A program made the position numbers and the translations under genes. Positions 1 through 8,672 of a stretch of 64,000 nt of DNA are shown in pieces (the stretch's first letter is position 1; every line of letters starts with the position of its first letter). The notes under the pieces are model-generated. The model saw nothing but the letters and a program-made list of their open reading frames with translations. It was not told the origin of the DNA and searched no databases. The DNA is from Gemmata sp. (GTDB lineage Bacteria > Planctomycetota > Planctomycetia > Gemmatales > Gemmataceae): assembly GCA_025055115.1 (NCBI GenBank), contig JANWYJ010000064.1, positions 36,022-100,021 on the forward strand, in the 5' to 3' direction.

Positions 1-496
1 TGTCCAAATTGGCCGTGGGTTCATCGAGGTACAGAATCGGCGGCTCGTGTAAAAGGGCCCGCGCCAAGAGGAGTTTTTTCCGCATCCCCAGCGAGTAACC
101 ACGCACGGGCAGATCGGCGGCTTCCTCGAGTTCTACCATTTTCAGCACGTCGGCGACGCGCAGCCGGGGCACGCCGTAGAGTTGACCGAAGAACTCGAGG
201 TTGCGTCGCCCCGTGAATTCTTCAAAGTGATTCTCACGATCGGGGACATAGCCAAAAAGGGGTTTAATCGCGGACCATTCGCGAACGATGTCGCGTTCGG
301 CAATGGTGACGGTGCCGCTTGTGGGGCGGCGCTGGCCAATCAGAACACGGATCGTCGTCGATTTGCCCGCGCCGTTAGGGCCAAGCAAGCCGAACAGCTC
401 GCCGCGGCGAATATCGAGATTCAGCCCATCGACGGCGGCGAACGAACCGTACAGAACACGCAACCCGGCAATACGGATCATCACGTCGGCAGACAT
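1..496 (-). CDS. ABC transporter ATP-binding protein, 3' end beyond window
   Basis: An open frame runs leftward from an ATG at 494-496 to the window edge without a stop, giving 165 residues. The translation has Walker A (GPNGAGKST, about residues 39-47), a signature-like segment YSLGMRKKLLLARAL (about 134-148) and Walker B with the following loop (ILYLDEPTANLD). That order identifies an ABC ATPase. The SLGM form of the signature is typical of ATPases that pair with ABC-2 type membrane proteins, so an exporter or gliding-type system is likely (inference). The permease and the substrate cannot be seen. The gene is on the same strand as metH, about 100 bp downstream of it. Confidence 0.9.
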   Translation of the reverse strand, partial: MSADVMIRIAGLRVLYGSFAAVDGLNLDIRRGELFGLLGPNGAGKSTTIRVLIGQRRPTSGTVTIAERDIVREWSAIKPLFGYVPDRENHFEEFTGRRNLEFFGQLYGVPRLRVADVLKMVELEEAADLPVRGYSLGMRKKLLLARALLHEPPILYLDEPTANLD

Positions 497-598
497 GCGG
501 CCATCCGAAGCAGACAACACACAGCGGCGACAGCAATAAGGTAGAACATAACGGCCACACATGCTGGGTATCGAGCGATCACCGCAGCGTGGTTCGCT

Positions 599-3500
599 TC
601 ATTCCGAGCTGACACAAGCACTGCCGCGGCGAACATTGAAATACTTCGCCTCGGGATGGTGCATCACTATCGCGGTGGTGCTTTGCTCGGGTTCGAGTTG
701 ATACTGTTCACTTAAGGTCATACCGATCCGCGTTGGATCGATCAAATCGAAGAGCAGTTGTTGGTCTTCCAGACGCGGGCATGCCGGATAACCAAACGAA
801 TAGCGGCAGCCGCGATAGTGTCCCTTGAACAGTTTGCGGACCTCGGAGGCATCCGCGGCCGCAATTCCCCATTCGCGGCGAATCTGCTGATGGAAGTATT
901 CCGCCAAGGCTTCCGCAGCCTCCACACCCAAGCCATGCAGATACAGGTAATCCTGATAGCGGCCCGCTGTGTACCATGCGTGAGCCACCCGCGACACCTC
1001 CCGGCCCATAGTCACAGCCATGAAGGCGACATAGTCGACCGCTTGGCCGTCGCGGGCTGGCTCAACATAATCACTCAAGCACAGATACTCGCCCCAATCT
1101 TGCCGCGGGAAGTCAAAAACCGCCCGTGGTGTGCGATGATCGTCGGCGTAGATGGTCAACCGGGTGCCATCACTGGCCGCGGGGAAAAAGCCATACGTTA
1201 CGGCCGGCTGCAGAATGTTCTCCCGCAGGCAAAGTTCTTTCAACCGAGCCAAAGCCGGTTTGGCGACCTCCTCAATCTGCTTGGCGTACTCTGCCGGTCG
1301 GATGCCGCCTTTTTTGAATTGCCATTGCGTGCTAAAGAGCGTTAATTCATTGAGATAGTTGAAAATTTCGCGCAGATCAAAATCGGTGCGTACCCGCGAA
1401 CCGAGAAACGGCGGTCGTGGGATGTCGGTCGCCCGGCTCAGTCGCGGCGCCCGCGCGGGCAGTGGACGACCGTTGGGACCGGACGGTTGAGCCGAAAATG
1501 TGCGCGGCGCAGAAGCAGCCGCCGAACTGCCTCCAATTTCCCGACCCGCGCTGCGAGCGCTTTGGGCCACGGCTTTGAGGGCCACGCTGCCCACCTTCTC
1601 GACTTTCTTGCGGGCGGTCAGTTCGTCCATCACCCGCAAGCCTTCAAAGGCATCTTCGCCGTAGTACAGCTCCCCCTTGTAAATTTGCCGCAAATCGACT
1701 TCCACGTAGCGGCGGTTGAGGGCGGCTCCGCCGAGAATCACTGGAGGCGAAAGCCCGCGCTCGTTGAGCGTGATCAAATCCTCCTTCATAATCACTGTGG
1801 ATTTCACCAATAAGCCGCTCATACCGATGGCATCGGCATTGTGCTCCTTGTAGGCGGCGATCATCGCGTCGACGGGCTGTTTGATGCCGAGGTTATAAAC
1901 TTTATAACCGTTGTTGGTGAGGATGATGTCGACCAGATTCTTGCCGATGTCGTGAACATCGCCTTTGACGGTGGCCAGAACAATTTTGCCCTTTTCGGCG
2001 CCTTCGACCTTTTCCATGAACGGTTGCAAGTACGCCACAGCGGCCTTCATCACTTCGGCACTTTGCAGAACAAAGGGCAGCTGCATTTGCCCGCTACCGA
2101 ATAAATCGCCGACGACTTTCATGCCGTCGAGCAAGATTTTGTTGATGATATCGAGGGGGGAATAGCGTTGTCGGGCCTCGTCGAGGTCGGCGATGAGGGA
2201 ATCCCGGCGTCCTTGGATGATGGCTTGGCGTAAGCGTTCTTCGACGGTGTCGCCGAGCGATGGCGCGGCTTTCTTTTCTCCCTTTTTGTCGGCATAGTGT
2301 TCGATGAGCAGTTGCAGGGGGTCTTCCACGCAATTGCCCGCGGCATCGAAGACGCGTTCATCGAACAGCAAGCGGCGGCACAGTTCGCGGCCTTTCTCGT
2401 CGATGCTGGCCAGGGGCATGATTTTGGCCGCATGGAGAATGGCGGAATCGAGGCCGTATTCGAGTGCGTAGTGCAAGTACATGGAATTGAGCACTTGCCG
2501 GGTGTACGGTGCCAGACCAAAGGAGCAGTTGGAAAGGCCGATGTGGGTGAGGGCCCCGGGGAGGTTCTCCTTGATCAGTTTGATGGCTTTGAAGGTTTCC
2601 AGAGCACTTTTGCGGGTTTGTTCTTGCCCGGTGGAAATGGGGAAGACCAACGGATCAAAGAGCAAATCGGAGGGGGGAATGCCGTACTCGCCCACAACAA
2701 TATTGTAGATGCGTTGGGCGACCTCGAATTTCCATTCGGCGGTATCGGCCTGACCACGTTCGTCGATGGTCAGGGCCACGAGGGCCGCGCCGTACTTTTT
2801 GGCCAGTCGGGTTTTGGGGTCGAGCGTTTTGCGGCCATCTTCGAGGTTGATACTATTGATGATGGCTTTGCCGGAGCAGAGTTTCAGCCCGGCTTCGATC
2901 ACCGCGACCTCGGTGCTATCGAGCATGAGGGGTTTGGTCAGAACTTCGTTGTAACGGCGGATGACTTCGGTCATGTCGCGGACGCCATCGCGGCCCACAT
3001 AGTCCACGCAGACATCGAGAACATGAACCCCTTCGCGCTCTTGTTCTTGGGCCATCGCGACGAGGCCGGCCCAATCTTCTTTCTCCAATAATTGCTTGAA
3101 CTTCTTGGAGCCGTTGGTGTTGGTCCGCTCGCCGACCAAAAGCGGTCGTTGATCGACCATCAATTCTTGCATCGACTGCAAGCTCGACACCGCGGGGATG
3201 TACACCGGTGTGCGTGGGGTGGGGACTTTCCCGCCGACACGCTGCACAACGGCGCGCAGATGCTCCTTCGTAGTGCCGCAGCAGCCGCCGATGATATTGA
3301 CACCGTACTCCACCACGAAACGATCGAGCCACTCGGCCAGCGGTTCTGGTTCCAAGGGGAAGTAGGTTTCGTCGCCGCGTGTTTCGGGCAGTCCGGCGTT
3401 GGGCAGAACACTGATGAGCTTGCGGCAATGGCGGCTGAGGTGGCGAATGCCTTCGTGCATCAGGTCGGGGCCGACGCCACAGTTCATCCCTAGAACGTCG

Positions 3501-4222
3501 ATTTCGTCGATGGGGTCCAACGTGGTGAGCGCGGCAGGAATATCGGTGCCGGGAAGCATTTTCTGCCGGGCGTCGATGATCGTCAGTTGCACCATCAGGG
3601 GCAGCCGCACACCAGCCCGTTGCATCTCTTCAATGGCCGTGATCGCTACGCACTTCGCTTGCAGCGGATCGAAGCAGGTTTCGATCAAGATGGCATCAAC
3701 GGCTTCTTCGATCATCACTCGCAACTGGGGCCGGTAGGCGTTGGCGAGGGTGTCGAAGTCAGCGTAGATGGCCGGATCGGTCAGCGACGGCATCTTGGTG
3801 CCCGGGCCGACGCTGCCGATGACGAAGCGCGGCCGTTGCGGTGTGCTGAACTCGGCAGCGATTTCTTTGGCGATGCGGATATTGCGCCGGTTGATGTCTT
3901 CGAGCTGGGCACCCATGCCGAAATCGTCGAGAACGATTTGCGAGGCGTTGAAAGTGTTGGTTTCGATGCCATCGCAGCCGACTTCGAGAAAACCACGGTG
4001 AATCGCCGCGATCCACTCCGGCCGGGTATACACCAGGGCATCGGAGAGATTCATGAGGGATTTGCCGCTGGGGGAACGGCCCCAGTCCTCCTCGGTCGGC
4101 CGGTAACGGTGCAGGCTGGTACCCATTCCGCCATCGAGGATCACCACGCGCTCGCGAGCGGCGTTCAAAAACGGATGCTCAAACTGGGCAGACATAGTCA
4201 GTCCGTGCAATACTCCACTCAT
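599..4222 (-). CDS. metH: Cobalamin-dependent methionine synthase (MetH)
   Basis: About 1200 residues, the full MetH length, with all four modules in order. The homocysteine-binding domain begins ILDGGMGTSLHRY and has the zinc-binding NIIGGCCGTT near residue 310. The folate-binding domain begins LLVGERTNTNGSKKF near 360. The cobalamin domain has the cobalt-ligand histidine in GDVHDIGKNL. A low-complexity Ala/Pro/Arg linker of about 60 residues then leads to the activation domain, which contains RYSFGYPACP. The enzyme transfers a methyl group from methyltetrahydrofolate through cobalamin to homocysteine, in the cytoplasm. An alternative ATG at 4195 (MSAQFEHP) is equally plausible, since neither start has a strong ribosome site. 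I saw no cobalamin riboswitch upstream. Confidence 0.97.
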   Translation of the reverse strand: MSGVLHGLTMSAQFEHPFLNAARERVVILDGGMGTSLHRYRPTEEDWGRSPSGKSLMNLSDALVYTRPEWIAAIHRGFLEVGCDGIETNTFNASQIVLDDFGMGAQLEDINRRNIRIAKEIAAEFSTPQRPRFVIGSVGPGTKMPSLTDPAIYADFDTLANAYRPQLRVMIEEAVDAILIETCFDPLQAKCVAITAIEEMQRAGVRLPLMVQLTIIDARQKMLPGTDIPAALTTLDPIDEIDVLGMNCGVGPDLMHEGIRHLSRHCRKLISVLPNAGLPETRGDETYFPLEPEPLAEWLDRFVVEYGVNIIGGCCGTTKEHLRAVVQRVGGKVPTPRTPVYIPAVSSLQSMQELMVDQRPLLVGERTNTNGSKKFKQLLEKEDWAGLVAMAQEQEREGVHVLDVCVDYVGRDGVRDMTEVIRRYNEVLTKPLMLDSTEVAVIEAGLKLCSGKAIINSINLEDGRKTLDPKTRLAKKYGAALVALTIDERGQADTAEWKFEVAQRIYNIVVGEYGIPPSDLLFDPLVFPISTGQEQTRKSALETFKAIKLIKENLPGALTHIGLSNCSFGLAPYTRQVLNSMYLHYALEYGLDSAILHAAKIMPLASIDEKGRELCRRLLFDERVFDAAGNCVEDPLQLLIEHYADKKGEKKAAPSLGDTVEERLRQAIIQGRRDSLIADLDEARQRYSPLDIINKILLDGMKVVGDLFGSGQMQLPFVLQSAEVMKAAVAYLQPFMEKVEGAEKGKIVLATVKGDVHDIGKNLVDIILTNNGYKVYNLGIKQPVDAMIAAYKEHNADAIGMSGLLVKSTVIMKEDLITLNERGLSPPVILGGAALNRRYVEVDLRQIYKGELYYGEDAFEGLRVMDELTARKKVEKVGSVALKAVAQSARSAGREIGGSSAAASAPRTFSAQPSGPNGRPLPARAPRLSRATDIPRPPFLGSRVRTDFDLREIFNYLNELTLFSTQWQFKKGGIRPAEYAKQIEEVAKPALARLKELCLRENILQPAVTYGFFPAASDGTRLTIYADDHRTPRAVFDFPRQDWGEYLCLSDYVEPARDGQAVDYVAFMAVTMGREVSRVAHAWYTAGRYQDYLYLHGLGVEAAEALAEYFHQQIRREWGIAAADASEVRKLFKGHYRGCRYSFGYPACPRLEDQQLLFDLIDPTRIGMTLSEQYQLEPEQSTTAIVMHHPEAKYFNVRRGSACVSSE

Positions 4223-4343
4223 GCTGCAGTTGTTGTACCGAATTCAACCGTGAATCCCAAGGGACGCCAACCGTACCCACACCAATACTCAGCCCCCGAT
4301 GAGAGCTTGCCCCGTGAATAGCCTTGGGGTCTGCGGTTGGCCC

Positions 4344-4456
4344 GTTTCATCCCCCTCGCTTCTGGCATGCGGAACAACGGCAACTATCAACCCCTCAAAG
4401 GGGGGCATTAGTCGTTGTTGTTTCATCCCCCTCACTATTGTCATGGGGAACAACAG
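4344..4456. repeat. Imperfect 37-bp direct repeat, 76-bp offset
   Basis: Copies at 4344-4380 and 4420-4456 share the start GTTTCATCCCCCTC and a GGAACAAC near the end, with about 31 of 37 positions identical. They lie in the 4223-4581 spacer between metH and the divergent secretin-domain gene. I see no other gene or RNA in that spacer. Confidence 0.75.
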
Positions 4457-4581
4457 GCCTTGTAATCTGGATAGTGGCCCGTGGCGACAGCCGCGGCCAA
4501 GCTAGCGCCGCCAGTCTGTGGTACAATGGCAGACCGAGGGTGAAAATGGTGTGGCTTTCAACGACCCAACGGAGAACATCG

Positions 4582-5154
4582 ATGGGGTCTCGGGTGGTGG
4601 GAGTGATGCTGGCATGCTGGGCGATGTCGATAACTCAGCCACTGGCAGCGCAAAAGCCCCAGCGGCTGGGTTCTACCCCCGTTCCCACAGCGGAAGAATT
4701 GGCCGAACAACGCCGCTTTATAGCGGGGGTGGTCGATCCGCGGAATACACTCGATCTGATCGTCGGCCGTCCGCGAGTGATTCTCTTGCACGTCACGCCC
4801 ACGCGCACTCTTCTGGCCGATCCCCAAGTCGCGGAGTTATCGTTTTTGGAACCCAACGGCACACAGATGCTGATCCTGGGGCGTCGTGTCGGCACGACAG
4901 TGCTGTACTTGTGGTTCCCGGACCCGGAGAAGAAAGGCCAAGAAAAGATTATCGGCTACCTGGTGCGGGTACTTCCTGATCCAGAAGCCAAGGCTCGCCG
5001 TGAGGCTGCGGCCGCCGCCCTGGCCGCAGAGGTGAACCGCGCTTTCCCCAACAGTCGTGTGCGTCTGACCCCGGTGGGGATGACGACGCTTCTGAATGGG
5101 CAGGCTCACGATGTGGTGGATGCTATGAAAATCCTGCGCGTACTGCGGCGTTGA
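4582..5154 (+). CDS. Orphan secretin N-terminal domain protein (CpaC-like), no pore domain
   Basis: The ATG at 4582 sits 7 bases after GGAG and opens a 190-residue protein with a signal peptide (MGSRVVGVMLACWAMSITQP, cleavage near AAQ). Residues 45-135 resemble the pilus-assembly N-domain of CpaC/RcpA secretins: a DLIVGRPRVILLHVTPTRT strand pattern, ADPQVAEL, then RRVGTTVLYLWF. A short BON-like segment follows (AAALAAEVNRAFPNSRVRLT). The family usually continues into a roughly 250-residue secretin channel, but a stop at 5152-5154 ends this one. No secretin-like coding sequence follows in any frame, so this is a stand-alone N-domain or an old truncation. Expected location is the periplasm. Confidence 0.7.
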   Translation: MGSRVVGVMLACWAMSITQPLAAQKPQRLGSTPVPTAEELAEQRRFIAGVVDPRNTLDLIVGRPRVILLHVTPTRTLLADPQVAELSFLEPNGTQMLILGRRVGTTVLYLWFPDPEKKGQEKIIGYLVRVLPDPEAKARREAAAAALAAEVNRAFPNSRVRLTPVGMTTLLNGQAHDVVDAMKILRVLRR

Positions 5155-5186
5155 TCGGGCCAGCCGGCTGGACGATGAAACACTCG

Positions 5187-5374
5187 GCACCAGGTGTTGC
5201 GACAATGGTTCCTGCAGCCTGAAAACCCCGCCGACTTCTGCGCCCCGCCGCTCTGTGCGCGTCAGATCGTCCTAGCACCAGGTGTTGCGACGCACCAAGT
5301 GGCTAATAGGATTCGTGGTACGCGGTAAGTGCGCGTCAGATCGTCTCAGCACCAGGTGTTGCGACAATGGTTCC
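5187..5374. repeat. Three-copy degenerate direct repeat downstream of secretin-domain gene
   Basis: The core GCACCAGGTGTTGCGAC occurs at 5187, 5275 and 5349. Copies 2 and 3 extend to 37 bp (5255-5291 and 5329-5365, 35 of 37 identical, 74-bp offset). Copies 1 and 3 share a longer right flank (AATGGTTCC). The 5155-5552 spacer contains these repeats and no gene I can support. Confidence 0.85.
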
Positions 5375-5552
5375 CGCGCAGCGTTCGTGGTTGGCTCGGC
5401 AGGGGGCCTTCACCGACTAATGATCCTGACGCGGGAACTCTCCTACCAATGGCCTTCGCCGTACAGGAACTGGCCAAACGCCGGCCCGCAGCTGACGGAA
5501 TTGACGCTTGACGGAATTGACGCTGGAAGTCTTTTGCCAATGGCATTAGCAG

Positions 5553-5625
5553 TGGAGCGAAGGAGAGTCGAACTCCCGACCTCTTCGTTGCGAACGAAGC
5601 GCTCTACCAACTGAGCTATCGCCCC
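5553..5625 (-). tRNA. tRNA-Ala, anticodon CGC
   Basis: The minus strand folds as a 73-nt cloverleaf. The acceptor stem is GGGGCGA paired with TCGCTCC and includes the G3:U70 pair that marks alanine tRNAs. The D arm has AGCTCAGTTGGTAGAGC. The anticodon stem is CTTCG/CGAAG around the loop TTCGCAA, giving anticodon CGC, which reads GCG. The T arm contains GTTCGACTC. The discriminator base is A and CCA is not encoded. No other tRNA is adjacent. Confidence 0.95.
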
Positions 5626-5756
5626 GTCGAAATCAGGACAATGTGTGGACCACAGCGGTTCACAACCTTGTCATTCCCATGATAAAGCGCCCGGCTGAAC
5701 CGGCAAGAGCAACTTCGCCGCGGATAAAGCGGATAAAAGAGGGGAAATTCGGCCTA

Positions 5757-5858
5757 CCGGACATTTCAGGGGGCCGGTGCCACGGCTAGTCGCGGTGTTC
5801 TTTTCGGTATGTTGACTCCTGTCGACTTGCCGGACATTTCAGGGGGTCGGTGCCACGG
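5757..5858. repeat. 29-bp direct repeat copying the 3' end of the HEAT-repeat gene
   Basis: Copies at 5757-5785 and 5830-5858 match at 28 of 29 positions, 73 bp apart. The second copy holds the last codons and stop (5839-5841) of the minus-strand HEAT gene. The first is a non-coding copy of that same tail, still able to read VAPAP-stop. Confidence 0.9.
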
Positions 5859-7500
5859 GGGAAGGAACCGCCAAGCGCGTTTCGATGGCTTTCACCGTCG
5901 CCAGCGCGTGATTGCGCACTGCGGCATCCTCCGAGGCCAGCGCATAGCGCCGCAGTGGTTCGATCGCGGTGACACCACCGACTTTTTCCAGAATCGAAAT
6001 GGCCATCAGGCGGGTAGCCTGATTATCAGCACGGCGTAAAAGATCCAAGGCCGCGCGTTCCGCCGGCAGGCCGCCGATTTCCTCCAAGGCTATTTTCGCC
6101 TTATTCGTCTCGATCGATTCAGGCCGGCCGATCAGCGATTGCACGGCGCGGGCAGATTCGTCGTCCTTCCATTGCGGCAGTAATCGCAAGGCCATTTCGC
6201 GGATCGTATCGCTGGGTGAGCGGATTGCTGCCAGGCAGACGGCGCGGGCCTTGTCGGGGTCCCAGCGGGCGTAAGCGGCCATCGCCTGCACCCGGACTTT
6301 GACATCTTGATGGTCGCAGAGTTTTTGGATTTCCGCGGCTAGTTCGCAGCGATCTTTAGCGTCTTCGGAAGCGAGCGGATCGGTTTTCGCCAGAACCTCT
6401 AACAGCTTGATGAGGGAATCGTAAGATTGCCGTTTCTGGTAGAGTCGGAGTTGTTCGAGTTTGGAGAAGGTAGTTGGATCGGGTGGTACGACGGGCCATT
6501 GTGGCGTTGGCTTCCACCAGGTGTGCGTGTGGGGGGCGAGGGTGGGGATCGCAGTGGCCAGGGCCGCGAGGATGGCCCCGGTGACCACAAAACGCAGCGG
6601 TCGCCACTTCGCGTACTTGTACTGGGCCAGATAGTACAGCGTCAGGGGAGGCAGGGCACACAACCAACCGCGAACAGCGCTACGGGCAGAGGTGAGGCGC
6701 ACGATCCACGCGTATCCCAATCCGATTTGCACTCCACCGACAAGCCACCCCAGCCAATGATAATCCGGATTGCTGAAGAGTGAAACCAGTAGCAAAGTTA
6801 CCCCCAGAACGGTCAACAAGATCCAAAGGGCTGTTGAGGGGCGAAGGTCACGACGGGGAGCGGGGGGCGGTTTCATGTGCGTGGCGAGAACCGCCGTCAA
6901 GGCGGCGGTGATGTCGGCTTGCGTCCGCAGCGGTATCGGTGGAGAATGTTGCGTAAGTTTTTGTGGAATCGGTGTTTGTGGAGATTGACGCGATGTGGCC
7001 GACGACCGGAGATCGCTGTCGGCGTCGTTGGGGCGCACGAACGTCCATTGACGAGGTAACACCGGAGGGGGCGTGATGGCAGCCGCGGGTTCTTCCCAGG
7101 AGGGGGGGGGAGAAGCTGTCGCGGCCCCTTCTGACGAATGGCCTGCTGGCACAGTCGGTGGCACTTCTTCAGATGCCGGCGTGGTTGGCCGCTGTTCCGG
7201 GGCCGGCTCAGGGACAGCCGCGTTCGCTTCCGGAGAGGCCCGCTTCGTGGTTGGGGGGACGGCCACCACCGGGCTTGACGCTGGCTTGAATTGGTCACCC
7301 TCTCCTAGCTGTATGCTCGTGGTTGAGGGCACGGCCACCACCGGGCTTGGCCGCGGTTCCCCGCCTTCGGTCAACCATTCCGCTTGATCCGCGGGTATGG
7401 TGTGCAGCTTCAGGCATGCCTTGCAGACACTCGCTTGCCCGGCACGCCGTTCGTGAGCGGTGGCCACAGCAGCACAGTGCGGACAGCGATACCGGATCAT
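5839..7500 (-). CDS. Zinc-ribbon, transmembrane, HEAT-repeat protein
   Basis: The ATG at 7500 follows GGAG at good spacing and gives 553 residues; a longer frame to 7548 lacks a ribosome site. The N-terminus is a small zinc ribbon (MIRYRCPHCAA, then CKAC about 20 residues on). A Pro/Ser/Thr-rich region of about 190 residues follows. Hydrophobic segments (LWILLTVLGVTLLLVSLF, a glycine-rich second segment, and TGAILAALATAIPTL) form the membrane domain. The C-terminal 180 residues are helical HEAT-like repeats (RVQAMAAYARWDPDKARAV, MALRLLPQWKDDESA). HEAT repeats usually bind proteins. The cellular role is unknown; a membrane-bound scaffold is an inference. Confidence 0.75.
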   Translation of the reverse strand: MIRYRCPHCAAVATAHERRAGQASVCKACLKLHTIPADQAEWLTEGGEPRPSPVVAVPSTTSIQLGEGDQFKPASSPVVAVPPTTKRASPEANAAVPEPAPEQRPTTPASEEVPPTVPAGHSSEGAATASPPPSWEEPAAAITPPPVLPRQWTFVRPNDADSDLRSSATSRQSPQTPIPQKLTQHSPPIPLRTQADITAALTAVLATHMKPPPAPRRDLRPSTALWILLTVLGVTLLLVSLFSNPDYHWLGWLVGGVQIGLGYAWIVRLTSARSAVRGWLCALPPLTLYYLAQYKYAKWRPLRFVVTGAILAALATAIPTLAPHTHTWWKPTPQWPVVPPDPTTFSKLEQLRLYQKRQSYDSLIKLLEVLAKTDPLASEDAKDRCELAAEIQKLCDHQDVKVRVQAMAAYARWDPDKARAVCLAAIRSPSDTIREMALRLLPQWKDDESARAVQSLIGRPESIETNKAKIALEEIGGLPAERAALDLLRRADNQATRLMAISILEKVGGVTAIEPLRRYALASEDAAVRNHALATVKAIETRLAVPSPVAPTP

Positions 7501-7685
7501 CGGCAGCTCCGGACCAGATACCAACGCAGCGACAAATTCATCGGTCAACGCACGACTTCATCGCTAGTTTAACTCGTTTTCAAACCAAGAGAAAACGATA
7601 GGGTGAACCAATCTCTCAGAGCCAACCAACCCCAACACACCCTGTGGGGGCTGGGCACGGCCCATCAGCGGAAACTGCTCGGCGG

Positions 7686-8246
7686 TCAATCCCCGTGGAG
7701 TCGGCGTAATCGTGGCGATAACCGCAATATCCACTGCACCCGTTCAAATTCGTTGAGCCAATCTTGCACCACCGCCTGCTGAACGGGGTCGTCACCGGCG
7801 ACCCATCCCGTGGCACAGCTTTCGCCAGTCAATGTGGCAACCAGTTGCCGGTAACGAGCCAGTGGTCGATCGCCAAAACGGGAAACTTCAAAACCATCTT
7901 CGGAGAAGAAAACCACCACCGGCACGCGATTGCCGCCATTGATTTGGAGGGCCGCTTGGGCGTCGGCGTGGTCGTCACGGTCGATGTAGCGGAGACGAAT
8001 AACCGGGGCTGCTTCCGCAAATCGTTCAAAAATCGGGCATTGCGACGAACAATCGCCACACCACGCCCCCGCCAGCACCAACACATGCATGGGCCGTGTG
8101 AAACGACCTAGAAGCCGGCGTTGCTCGTCGGTGAGGGTGGTCTGTTCCCAGGTCGCGTTCCACCGCGCCCGGTGTGCATCGGTGCCGTAACGGGTCAGGA
8201 ATTCGGTGAGCGGAAGCCCAAGTTGAAATTTAGCATAGAGTTGCAT
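7686..8246 (-). CDS. Thioredoxin-family protein (WCGDC type)
   Basis: The start at 8246 (MQLYAKFQL) is fixed by a perfect AGGAGG about 8 bases upstream. The 186-residue protein has no signal peptide. It contains VLVLAGAWCGDCSSQCPIF, the active-site WCxDC of the thioredoxin_9 type, then a VPVVVFFSEDG strand with the cis-Pro position. Family members are cytoplasmic thiol oxidoreductases or chaperone-like proteins of unclear substrate. It is divergent from the beta-CASP nuclease gene. The upstream region repeats the Shine-Dalgarno motif several times (see 8256-8370). Confidence 0.85.
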   Translation of the reverse strand: MQLYAKFQLGLPLTEFLTRYGTDAHRARWNATWEQTTLTDEQRRLLGRFTRPMHVLVLAGAWCGDCSSQCPIFERFAEAAPVIRLRYIDRDDHADAQAALQINGGNRVPVVVFFSEDGFEVSRFGDRPLARYRQLVATLTGESCATGWVAGDDPVQQAVVQDWLNEFERVQWILRLSPRLRRLHGD

Positions 8247-8255
8247 CGTGTTGCG

Positions 8256-8370
8256 TCCTCCTGAAAAGTAACGTCCTGAGTTCTCCTGAAAAGTAAAGTC
8301 CTCAAGAGTAGTCCTCCTGAAAAGTCCTGAAGAGTGAGAGTGAAGAACAACCTCCTGAAGAGTGAAGAAC
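8256..8370. repeat. Four-copy repeat of the thioredoxin-gene ribosome-binding site
   Basis: Read on the minus strand, ACTTTTCAGGAGGA-like units occur at 8256-8270, 8281-8295, 8311-8326 and, more diverged, from 8351. The unit nearest the gene provides its Shine-Dalgarno sequence. The rest of the 8247-8672 divergent spacer holds no supported gene and must carry both promoters. Confidence 0.8.
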
Positions 8371-8672
8371 AACATCGGGGCAAGTGGGGGCGATGGGTTT
8401 GTACCACAGTGTTACAAAGTGCTGTGGGGGGCGACGCGATGCAATCGTTTCTGGGCAAGTATTCGTATTATTTATGAGAATTTTCTCATTTTTGGCAGCG
8501 AGTAGAATGGGTCAAGCGAGGATGAAGTTTCTGTCTGATGGATTCGCCGCGATGGATTGTCCTTCGGATGCGTTGAACTGCCAACCTCCTCAACGCGCAT
8601 CCCCATCCCGCCACCGGATTGTTCATTCCCAGCGTTGCGCGGTGCAATCCGAACAACTGCTAGAATACGAGG

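Noticed and set aside
2297..3091. Long open frame on the plus strand inside metH
   Set aside because: It is the antisense shadow of a full-length, domain-complete metH; no ribosome site or family match.
4196..4343. Possible cobalamin riboswitch upstream of metH
   Set aside because: I could not find the conserved B12-box sequence or a closing stem on the minus strand.
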